DNA of 55,419 nt from Berkiella_A sp050252335 (lineage in GTDB: Bacteria > Pseudomonadota > Gammaproteobacteria > Berkiellales > Berkiellaceae). A program made the position numbers and the translations under genes. This document shows positions 45,096 through 52,636 of this stretch, in pieces. Location: positions 1 through 55,419 of the forward strand of contig JBFWLB010000012.1 in the NCBI GenBank assembly GCA_050252335.1, in the 5' to 3' direction. Each line of letters opens with the position of its first letter. The first letter of the stretch is position 1. Below the pieces are notes generated by a model. The model searched no databases. It was given only the letters and a program-made list of their open reading frames with translations, and had not been told where the DNA came from.

Positions 45096-46289
45096 TTATT
45101 CGGTTACCATGGTGAGTTTGAGAGCATCTTTATTTTTTTGATAGCTGAGCATCGAGTCAACAAAAGTTTGAAACAACACCCTAGCATCATTGGGACCTGG
45201 GCCTGCTTCAGGATGACCTTGAAATCCAAAAATGGGCAGATCTTTATGTCTAAATCCTTGTAGCGTTCTATCGAACAAAGAACGGTGTGTTACAAGTAAA
45301 TCGATAGGAAGTGTTGTATCATCGACAGCAAAACCATGGTTTTGACTTGTAATGTACACCTGTTTAGTAATTTCACATTGTACAGGGTGATTACCGCCAT
45401 GATGACCAAACTTCATTTTGATGGTCTTTGCACCTAGCGCTAAACCAAGTAATTGAAAACCTAAACAGATACCAAATAAAGGAATTTTTTCTTTGATGAG
45501 TGCTTGAATTGTACTAATCGCTGCCGTACATGCTTTAGGATCGCCTGGGCCATTAGAGAGAAACACACCATCTGGATTATATTGTAAAATCTCTTCTGGT
45601 GTTGTGTCATAGGGCATTACTTGTAAATGACAACCTAATTCATCTAAAACACGTAATATGGTTTTCTTTATACCATAATCCAATACCAACACTTTAAACT
45701 GTTTTTTAGTGGTGTTTTTTTGTGGTGTTGGACTATCCCATAATCCACCCTCTTTCCAAATATAGGGTTCAGCAACAGATACTGTTTTTGCTAAATTCTT
45801 ACCATTTAGGCCTTCAAAGCTCTTGGCTTTAGCAATTGCTTTTTGAATTAAGCTTTCATCAATCACGGGTGCTGCGACAATACAACCATTTAACGCACCT
45901 TTCTCTTGCAATACTCTCGTCAGTGCACGCGTATCAATATTGGCTAAACCAATTACTTTTTGCTCTGCTAAAAATTGTGAGAGTGTTAATTGTGAGCGCC
46001 AGTTGCTCGTTTGCTTTGGTAATTGGCGGACAATCAGTCCTTTTGCATAAATTCTATTAGATTCTCTATCCTCGGTATTAATACCAACATTGCCAATTTG
46101 AGGATAGGTTAAAGTGATGATTTGATCAGTATAAGAAGGATCGGTAATAATTTCTTGATAACCAGAAATGGATGTATTAAAAACGACTTCACCTATCGAA
46201 AGGCAAATAGCCTCGGTAATATACCCAAATGCAATTCCTTTGAATATTGTCCCATCCTCAAGCGCTAAAACTGCCGGATGATTTGTCAA
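45096..46289 (-). CDS. carA: Carbamoyl-phosphate synthase small subunit
   Basis: Glutamine-hydrolysing subunit. 397 residues, with an N-terminal CPSase domain and a class I glutamine amidotransferase domain showing FGICLGFQLLG (nucleophile Cys) and GHPEAGPG (His and Glu). It starts with TTG at 46289, preceded by GGGGAG six nt upstream; E. coli carA also uses UUG, as I recall. Promoter-like boxes lie about 40-65 bp upstream. Confidence 0.96.
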   Translation of the reverse strand: MTNHPAVLALEDGTIFKGIAFGYITEAICLSIGEVVFNTSISGYQEIITDPSYTDQIITLTYPQIGNVGINTEDRESNRIYAKGLIVRQLPKQTSNWRSQLTLSQFLAEQKVIGLANIDTRALTRVLQEKGALNGCIVAAPVIDESLIQKAIAKAKSFEGLNGKNLAKTVSVAEPYIWKEGGLWDSPTPQKNTTKKQFKVLVLDYGIKKTILRVLDELGCHLQVMPYDTTPEEILQYNPDGVFLSNGPGDPKACTAAISTIQALIKEKIPLFGICLGFQLLGLALGAKTIKMKFGHHGGNHPVQCEITKQVYITSQNHGFAVDDTTLPIDLLVTHRSLFDRTLQGFRHKDLPIFGFQGHPEAGPGPNDARVLFQTFVDSMLSYQKNKDALKLTMVTE

Positions 46290-46325
46290 AAGCTCCCCCC
46301 CGCTGAGAAAAACACAAACGGCGAG

Positions 46326-46354
46326 ATTCTAACGGATATTGTTAACGATGTCTA
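46326..46354 (-). promoter_or_regulatory. Sigma-70 promoter of carAB
   Basis: TAGACA (46349-46354), a 17-nt spacer and TAGAAT (46326-46331) on the minus strand, each one base from consensus. It lies between the end of the 565-residue gene and the carA TTG start. Confidence 0.65.
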
Positions 46355-46364
46355 TAAGAGAGTG

Positions 46365-48062
46365 TTAACCACCCGATGACTGGTTTGGAAAAGGGGTTAA
46401 TCTTATTGATTGCTTAGCTAACTTTTCTGCATCTGCCATAATCAAGCGCTGCTCCTCTGGCTCATACTCTTTGGCATCCAGCTTGGGCTTTAACCCAACC
46501 TTAAGTAAGGCAACGCTGATTTGAATGGCTATTTCCCTATCTTTATTAGAGATTACTTCAAATTCTGTTTGTCCAGTTTGTTTTGAATATTGTAAAGCTT
46601 GCTGTGCAATCAGCAGCGCGGTATTTTCTTTATTTGGACTGATTAATTCTTTTTGAGCAACACTGATATTACCCAAACCTACGTCAGGCGCTGCTCTCAT
46701 ATCCATCTTAAAACTTGTTCCCTGTATTTTATAAGAATATTGTAATGGATCTGACCATTCTGCAGCAGACTGCTCAATCACATAACCTTGAGCAGCCAAA
46801 GAGTCCACAAAAGATCTTGTTAAGGAACGCGCAATTGTTTCTAAATTCAATGGACGAGAAGTTACATCAGTATTTTCCATCGTTTCTTTCGAAAATAACA
46901 TGCTTGGAGAGCGTACAGGAGACAATCCAGGTACAGTTCTAGATAAAGCATCTGTTGCCATATCCCAATCAGCACCTCGTTTTTTCTGCATTTTCTTCTC
47001 TACTTTAGCCTCTTTCTCTAAATCATCCTCTTCTGTTGTTAAAGATCTTTCAATCTTCTGTTCTTCTGCTACTGTTTTTCGTAACTGTTTGAAGCGATCC
47101 TCTGGCAATGGCTTTCCACTCAACTCTCTATCTTTATAGTCTTTTAATTGAGATTTAATGTTCAACTTCAAATCATCTGACAACTTTGCATTCGCCATTT
47201 TTTTCAAAATATGTTTAACCGCATCAATTTCACTGAGCAATTCTAAATTAGAAGGTTGGCGTTGCCTTTCTAATTCTAATAGTTCTAATTCTTCTATAAA
47301 GAAATAACCCAATTGCTCCATCGCTTCGGGCTTAGCTTTTTTAATGGTGTCATTTCTTAGTTTTTTATAGTATTTTTTCATGGTTTTACTGGAAACCGCT
47401 CTTTCACGATTCCATAAGTACCCATTTATCATGTCAACGGTACTGGTATTTATCTCGAATTTATTTTTAATTTTTCGTGTGAAACGCCTAGAAGGTTGGA
47501 AACGTTTTTCATGTTTAAATAATGCATCAGATGTTTTTTTACCAATCAGACTACCCAAAAAAGCGCCTAATACGCTCGTGCCAATTGCCCCCCCCACTGC
47601 GGCTAAACCCGTTGTAATCGCTGCGCCAATCGCTCCACCAATCAAGGTGCCTAAAACAGGAAATACCAAAGTACCTAAGAGTGCACCAATGCCTGCACCA
47701 GCACCAATACTCCCAGCAATTGTTAAAGATGTTTTAACTTTGCGCCAAGACACAAAATCCCATACTGCATAAATCATGTCTTGAACGACATCAACCAGCT
47801 TCTCAATAATAAATGCTTTTTGGGAAGCATCCTTCAAACCTTTTACAGGTTTAAATTTTGCAATCTGATCCAGATCAAGCCCTTGTTCCAATAATTCTTT
47901 CACTTTGGATTTATCAATACTGCTTTTAGCACCTTCATTTGCTTTAACAGGTCTGTACCATCCTAAAAGCTCTAAAATTTCTTGTGGCGATTCTTTGTCT
48001 TCCAATTCATCATAGGCGCGCTTTAAACGACCTAAATCTGCTGGTTCATAGACTTTGGGCAT
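46365..48062 (-). CDS. Hypothetical 565-aa protein with glycine-zipper membrane region, candidate effector
   Basis: Not recognised. Residues 112-174 form a long Gly/Ala-rich hydrophobic block with repeated GxxxG spacing (IGAGAGIGALLG, IGGAIGAA, GGAIGTSVLGAFLG), suggesting a membrane-inserting glycine zipper. It is followed by a basic stretch (FKHEKRFQPSRRFTRKIK), a charged helical or coiled-coil region (about 240-370), and a C-terminal globular part (about 415-540) faintly like LPD7 domains. The last 30 residues hold an acidic EPEEQ block then small polar residues, as in many Dot/Icm substrates. AGGAG precedes the ATG. It lies in an island between carA and dapB, which are neighbours in relatives. 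Confidence 0.8.
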   Translation of the reverse strand: MPKVYEPADLGRLKRAYDELEDKESPQEILELLGWYRPVKANEGAKSSIDKSKVKELLEQGLDLDQIAKFKPVKGLKDASQKAFIIEKLVDVVQDMIYAVWDFVSWRKVKTSLTIAGSIGAGAGIGALLGTLVFPVLGTLIGGAIGAAITTGLAAVGGAIGTSVLGAFLGSLIGKKTSDALFKHEKRFQPSRRFTRKIKNKFEINTSTVDMINGYLWNRERAVSSKTMKKYYKKLRNDTIKKAKPEAMEQLGYFFIEELELLELERQRQPSNLELLSEIDAVKHILKKMANAKLSDDLKLNIKSQLKDYKDRELSGKPLPEDRFKQLRKTVAEEQKIERSLTTEEDDLEKEAKVEKKMQKKRGADWDMATDALSRTVPGLSPVRSPSMLFSKETMENTDVTSRPLNLETIARSLTRSFVDSLAAQGYVIEQSAAEWSDPLQYSYKIQGTSFKMDMRAAPDVGLGNISVAQKELISPNKENTALLIAQQALQYSKQTGQTEFEVISNKDREIAIQISVALLKVGLKPKLDAKEYEPEEQRLIMADAEKLAKQSIRLTPFPNQSSGG

Positions 48063-48325
48063 GAACTGCTCCTACAGACAGTTATTAACAGGATAATCCC
48101 TTTAATAATCTTAAAGTTCCCTTTCATACTGCTTGGACTACAGATCAATCAAATAATTCCCCTTAAGCCTCGATATTTTCTTTAATAGTTATTTTTGTAC
48201 ATACAAGTTTATTAAGTAACTTCTTGGGGTGTATATACATAAAATTGAGACGAATGTGGTACCATAAGGCTTCAGATAGATTCTGAATGTTGGTTTAAGG
48301 AATTGTTAATATTAAGGATAAAAAA

Positions 48326-49066
48326 ATGTACGCCTTAAAAAAATGCTTGCTGAAGTTTCTACCCAAAGCACTTTTAATACTTTTATTGCCCTCTGTAACG
48401 CATGCCACTTATTTCTTCGGATATCCCATCTACCCTTATTTAGGCGCAGATTTTCAATTTCGAGAAACATCGCTAGATAAAGGGCAAGGCGATAATATTT
48501 TTGCCTCACAATTTCATCAAGGCCAACTGTATACAGGGGTTCGTTTTCTTGAGTATTTTGGATTAGAACTTACTTTTAGTAAAAGCAATATCAAAAATGA
48601 AGCGCGCGTTTTTGGAGGCAATAATGTTGTTTTGGGTGCTTTTATTCCTGCTGCTGGCCCAACAGAAGCGCATCAATCCCACGCAGAATTCAAATCCTTC
48701 TCAGCAAATGTCATTGGCTTTTATCCTATTCCCTTTGATAAACGCTGTAGAACAGAATTAATCGGCAGCATTGGGGTCGCACGCTCTCATCCTAAATTTA
48801 TTGATGATTTAACCAGTCTAAATGGCATACCTTTAGATGTTCCACAAAATTTTACTTTTGATAAAAGAAGAACCATTTTAAGATTAATGACAGGCTTACA
48901 ATACAAATTAACGCACAATATTGGTTTAAGGGGGAGTATTAGCTTCGAAGATACTTCACGTTTTAACACTTTTAAAAGCAATCAGCCTGGAAATATTCGC
49001 ATCATCTCGCTTAAAGACAGTTTCATTTTCGGTCTAGGTATTTATACAAATACTAGTAAACTGTAA
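48326..49066 (+). CDS. Outer-membrane beta-barrel protein, opacity/OmpA-barrel type
   Basis: 246 residues. Signal peptide with basic start and hydrophobic core (about 1-28, ending THA), then alternating-pattern strands: YLGADFQFRET, LYTGVRFLEYFGLELTFSKS, KSFSANVIGFYPI, ELIGSIGVARS, ILRLMTGLQYKL and FIFGLGIYT. This is the layout of an eight-stranded opacity or OmpA-type barrel. There is no peptidoglycan-binding domain. AAGGAT lies 8 nt before the ATG. Substrate or ligand is unknown; surface adhesion is possible. Flanked by unknown genes and repeats. Confidence 0.82.
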   Translation: MYALKKCLLKFLPKALLILLLPSVTHATYFFGYPIYPYLGADFQFRETSLDKGQGDNIFASQFHQGQLYTGVRFLEYFGLELTFSKSNIKNEARVFGGNNVVLGAFIPAAGPTEAHQSHAEFKSFSANVIGFYPIPFDKRCRTELIGSIGVARSHPKFIDDLTSLNGIPLDVPQNFTFDKRRTILRLMTGLQYKLTHNIGLRGSISFEDTSRFNTFKSNQPGNIRIISLKDSFIFGLGIYTNTSKL

Positions 49067-49077
49067 CATTATTTTTT

Positions 49078-49234
49078 ATGAGCGAAGCGAATAAGATCCC
49101 ACTTTGTAAAGGGGGACGGTGCGTAGCACCAGGGGGATTTATGCCACAAATGAAAGTGAAAACAGCTAAATCCCTCTTGCGCTACGCGCGTTCTCCCTTT
49201 ACAAAAGTGAGAAAAGTGATTCGCTGCGCTCATC
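49078..49234. repeat. Palindromic element, type A, copy 2
   Basis: 157 bp bounded by ATGAGCGAAGCGAAT and ATTCGCTGCGCTCAT, a 14/15 terminal inverted repeat. Inside, ATCCCACTTTGTAAAGGGGG pairs with TCTCCCTTTACAAAAGTGAG and AGGGGGATTTA with TAAATCCCTC. Shares these blocks with 7026-7197. With the two type B copies it fills the 753-bp gap 49067-49819, in which I see no gene. Confidence 0.85.
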
Positions 49235-49722
49235 GAGAGTTCTATTAAAAACTAACCTTACAATGCTCTAGTAAAGATTAGATAAAGTAATTGATATATC
49301 TAAAAGCTGTTTCAAAATTAAGAAATGAACGAAGTGAATGATTATCTTCCCTTGATATCAAGGGAAGAAGCTCATGAAAGTGAGCAGATGGATTTTTTTA
49401 ATCTTTATTTTATAAATCCTTCTCTGCACCTAAAGATGCCTCTTTCTTTGATAACAAAGAAAGAAAATCAATTCGCTTCGCTCATCGGGAATGCTATTAA
49501 AAACTAACCTTACAATGCGCTAGTAAAGATTAGATAAAGTAATTGATATCTCTAAAAGCTGTCTTAAAAATAAGAAATGAACGAAGTGAATGATTATCTT
49601 CCCTTGGTATCAAGGGAAGAAGCTCACTTTAGTGAGCAGATGGATTCTTTTAATCTTTATTTTATAAATCCTTCTCTGCACCTAAAGGTGCCTCTTTCTT
49701 TGATAACAAAGAAAGAAAATCA
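49219..49722. repeat. Tandem duplication, two units of 252 bp
   Basis: Positions 49219-49470 and 49471-49722 are the same sequence at an exact 252-bp offset with scattered substitutions, and a short third start (ATTCGCTTCGC, CTATTAAA) follows at 49723. Each unit holds a spacer with ACTAACCTTACAATGC plus most of a type B palindromic element. Confidence 0.9.
49325..49485. repeat. Palindromic element, type B, copy 1
   Basis: 161 bp between ATGAACGAAGTGAAT and ATTCGCTTCGCTCAT (13/15 inverted). Contains perfect inner palindromes CTTCCCTTGATATCAAGGGAAG (49346-49367; 22 bp, arms CTTCCCTTGAT) and CTTTCTTTG ataa CAAAGAAAG. The 60-codon open frame inside is judged non-coding. Confidence 0.85.
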
Positions 49723-49737
49723 ATTCGCTTCGCGAAT
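49577..49737. repeat. Palindromic element, type B, copy 2
   Basis: Second copy, 252 bp after the first. The left end is identical (ATGAACGAAGTGAAT); the right end has diverged to ATTCGCTTCGCGAAT. Inner palindromes are retained, with compensating G for A in the loop of the first. Confidence 0.82.
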
Positions 49738-49819
49738 GCGTAATTCTATTAAATGCCAATTTGCTCTTAACTGATTGGTATTAAGAAAAACCCTCGCTTT
49801 TTTATTGCTTATCTGATGC

Positions 49820-50416
49820 TTAGCGCAACTTTACTTTAGAATTAACATCTGCACCCTCTAAAGCCTGAAGTACTGCAATTTGTGCTTCTGCATTCATGTT
49901 TTTGAATTGCAAGGTTTCTCGACCCAGTTTTTTTCCAAAGGCAATTACTTGTCCTTCCGATAATTCGTTAAAAACTGCCAGTGCCTGTGGTTTTATGTGC
50001 CGAACCGCTTCGCTAGCGCCAACATTGTTATATTGATCAACCAATCGTTGATGAGAAGGCTTTACTACAAGTGCAACAGCTTTGTTTGTGTCGCTTGACT
50101 TAAGTGCTGTAATCGCTTCATCTTCCGCTTGTGAAATTGTTTTTTCATTTGAACGATTCATAATCGCTTGGGCAGCATAATTAACACCATACATAGCCGT
50201 AACAGTGCTTGCCAGTACACTTGCAACAACTGTTAAATAAGAAGCATTTTCAGAAAGGCCTGTCATATCAGACACAGCTTGCACAGCATTAATCAACATG
50301 TCTGGTGAATGTACTTCATAGCCATAGCCTTCTAAAGTAGAGCAAAGCATATCTGCTGCTTCACATAGAGGTTCTTCTGGAGTACTACCAAACAATGAAG
50401 TGATGAATTCAAACAT
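49820..50416 (-). CDS. Hypothetical protein, 198 aa
   Basis: Not recognised. Acidic, mostly helical, with one central hydrophobic segment (about 60-82, TVVASVLASTVTAMYGV) that could be a single membrane helix or buried helix, and two Cys near the N-terminus (PLCEAADMLCSTLEG). GAGAGG precedes the ATG. Last gene of the carA-dapB island, next to the repeat cluster and 163 bp from dapB. Effector status is possible by location only. Confidence 0.75.
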   Translation of the reverse strand: MFEFITSLFGSTPEEPLCEAADMLCSTLEGYGYEVHSPDMLINAVQAVSDMTGLSENASYLTVVASVLASTVTAMYGVNYAAQAIMNRSNEKTISQAEDEAITALKSSDTNKAVALVVKPSHQRLVDQYNNVGASEAVRHIKPQALAVFNELSEGQVIAFGKKLGRETLQFKNMNAEAQIAVLQALEGADVNSKVKLR

Positions 50417-50579
50417 AACAAGCCTCTCAATGATTTAAAAGTAAGTCAATTGAGGGTGATTATAGGCTGCCCCAAGATTTGGTCAACCAAATAACTTTTG
50501 TTTAAGATAAAAAAGCATAATAGGCAGCTAAATGGAAGAAACTTATGGATTCATCAAGGATAAGGGCTAAAAATAGACT

Positions 50580-51383
50580 TCAAAGCCCTAAAACATCTTG
50601 CATGCTATAAAGCCCTGGGGCTTTATCTTGAATCCATTGTGCGGCTGTTAATGCACCTTCAGCAAAGGTATCTCGACTGGTTGCGACATGTTTGATTTCA
50701 ATACGCTCGCCTGATAAGGCAAACATTGCAGTATGTTCACCCACAATATCACCTGCGCGAACCACTGAAAAACCTATTTTCTTTTCTCGGCCGGATTCAG
50801 AAATACCATGCCGAGCAAAACTTGCAAGCTCTTTCAAAGGTTTGCCCAATTCCTTAGCAATACTCTCCCCCATATTAAGCGCCGTACCTGATGGCGCATC
50901 TTTCTTATGACGGTGGTGTGCTTCTAAGATTTCAATATCTGCTTCGTGGCCAATTAACTGCGTTAATTTTTCCAGTAAATTGAGCGTGATATTGACACCT
51001 CTACTCATATTAGGTGCAAACACAATGGCAATTTCTTTAGCATATTGCTTTAAGGCAAACTGCTTCTGTTCATCCAAGCCTGTCGTGCCTATAACAATTG
51101 ATTTTTTAAGTTCAGAACAAAGCTTCACATGATGCAGAGTAGCCTCTGGTGTTGTGAAATCAATCAATACATCAAAGGCATCCCGTTGATCTTCTAGATG
51201 GTGTATAGGAAAAAAGTCATAGCCAGGTAATGCAATCATTGCACCGACGGTCTGAGTCGCATCTTGCGAAGGAGAAAGTGTAGCGACTCGAAGCTGCAGA
51301 TGATGTGCTGCAGCTCTTTTGGCAATCGCAAGTCCCATTTTTCCAGCAATCCCTGCAATGGCAATCCGAACATCCTGTGACAT
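50580..51383 (-). CDS. dapB: 4-hydroxy-tetrahydrodipicolinate reductase
   Basis: NAD(P)H-dependent step in lysine and meso-DAP synthesis. 267 residues with the Rossmann start IAGIAGKMGLAI, the catalytic EAHHRHKKDAPSGTA, and the substrate motif near the C-terminus. AGGAT precedes the ATG. Only 7 bp after dnaJ, so it is probably read from the heat-shock operon as well. Confidence 0.96.
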   Translation of the reverse strand: MSQDVRIAIAGIAGKMGLAIAKRAAAHHLQLRVATLSPSQDATQTVGAMIALPGYDFFPIHHLEDQRDAFDVLIDFTTPEATLHHVKLCSELKKSIVIGTTGLDEQKQFALKQYAKEIAIVFAPNMSRGVNITLNLLEKLTQLIGHEADIEILEAHHRHKKDAPSGTALNMGESIAKELGKPLKELASFARHGISESGREKKIGFSVVRAGDIVGEHTAMFALSGERIEIKHVATSRDTFAEGALTAAQWIQDKAPGLYSMQDVLGL

Positions 51384-51390
51384 AAAAATC

Positions 51391-52536
51391 CTATTTTAAG
51401 TTATCCATAAACTCTTTGACACGTCCCATCCAACGGTTAATGCGCGGATTATGCGCACCATTGTTGTTGATCTCTGTCTCAAATTCTTTTAAGAGTGTCT
51501 TTTGTTTACGATTTAAATCCACTGGCGTTTCAACAAAGATTCGGCAATTGAGATCACCCGCTGCACCACCTCTCACAGGTTGAATACCTTTGCCTTTCAA
51601 TTTGAATACTTTTCCAGTTTGTGTTTCTGCAGGAATTTTTAACTTAAGTTTTCCTTCTAGGGTAGGTATCTCTACCTCGCCACCCAAAGCCGCTGTAATA
51701 AAAGTAATGGGAACTTCACAATATAAATGAGGCCCATCTCTTTCAAAAATAGCGTGTGGTTTGATTTGTACTTGAACATATAAATCTCCAGCAACGCCCC
51801 CTCTTGCAGGGATTTCACCTTCACCAGAAAGCCGAATTCTATCGCCATCATCCACACCGGGTGGAATTTTAACTTGTAGCTTCTTCTCTTCTTGTGTACG
51901 ACCTTGACCTCGACAGGATGTGCAAGGATCACTGATCACTTGCCCTTCACCACGACAAGTAGGACAGGTTTGTTGAACAGAAAAGAAACCTTGCTGCATA
52001 CGAATCTGGCCATGGCCATGACAGCTGGCACAGGTCTTAGGATGCGTGCCCTTTTTAGCGCCACTCCCTTCACAAGTGCTACATTTCACCCAACTGGGTA
52101 CTTTGATATGAACAGACTTACCCTTTGCGGCTTCTTCCAAGGTCAACTCTAAACTGTATTTAAAGTCTGCGCCTCGTGATGTATGGCCTTGACCACCTCG
52201 GCCACCTGCGGCAGCACCAAAAATATCTGAAAATATGTCATTAAACATATCTCCAAAACCACCGGCTTGCCCACCAAAACCACCTGCGCCACGTCCAAAG
52301 CCAGCAGAAGGATCAACGCCCGCATGCCCAAATTGATCATAAGCCTTTCGTTTTTGTGGATCAGATAGCACTTCATATGCTTCTGTTGCAGCTTTAAATT
52401 TTTCTTCAGAGGCTTTATTGCCTTCATTGCGATCAGGATGATGTTGCATCGCTAATTTACGATAAGCTTTTTTTATTTCTGCTTCCGAAGCCGAACGTGC
52501 GACGCCAAGCGTTTCATAATAATCAGGTTTAGACAT
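51391..52536 (-). CDS. dnaJ: Chaperone DnaJ
   Basis: Hsp40 partner of DnaK. 381 residues: J domain (about 1-70) with HHPDRN, Gly/Phe-rich linker (about 75-120), a zinc domain with four CxxCxGxG repeats (CSTCEGSG, CASCHGHG, CPTCRGEG, CTSCRGQG) and C-terminal substrate domains. Lies about 100 bp after dnaK behind a hairpin that may lower its expression. Confidence 0.97.
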   Translation of the reverse strand: MSKPDYYETLGVARSASEAEIKKAYRKLAMQHHPDRNEGNKASEEKFKAATEAYEVLSDPQKRKAYDQFGHAGVDPSAGFGRGAGGFGGQAGGFGDMFNDIFSDIFGAAAGGRGGQGHTSRGADFKYSLELTLEEAAKGKSVHIKVPSWVKCSTCEGSGAKKGTHPKTCASCHGHGQIRMQQGFFSVQQTCPTCRGEGQVISDPCTSCRGQGRTQEEKKLQVKIPPGVDDGDRIRLSGEGEIPARGGVAGDLYVQVQIKPHAIFERDGPHLYCEVPITFITAALGGEVEIPTLEGKLKLKIPAETQTGKVFKLKGKGIQPVRGGAAGDLNCRIFVETPVDLNRKQKTLLKEFETEINNNGAHNPRINRWMGRVKEFMDNLK

Positions 52537-52581
52537 TCAACTTACCATCCGATAATTTTATTCAATCCCACCAAAGGGAAA

Positions 52582-52605
52582 CCCGGAGAGATAACCTACT
52601 CCGGG
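52582..52605 (-). terminator. Intercistronic hairpin between dnaK and dnaJ
   Basis: CCCGGAG / CTCCGGG, a 7-bp GC stem with a 10-nt loop, followed on the minus strand by TTTCCCTTT. It is probably a partial terminator or RNA-stabilising element that keeps DnaK above DnaJ. Confidence 0.5.
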
Positions 52606-52636
52606 CTTATTTTATTTAAACATTCAAATAAAGAAA

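Noticed and set aside
49219..49740. Possible CRISPR array
   Set aside because: Only two long units with near-identical spacers; no short direct repeats with unique spacers and no cas genes.
49325..49774. Two similar 60- and 65-codon open frames
   Set aside because: They lie in the duplicated palindromic elements and begin exactly at the terminal inverted repeat; frame conservation follows from the 252-bp (multiple of three) duplication. No ribosome site.
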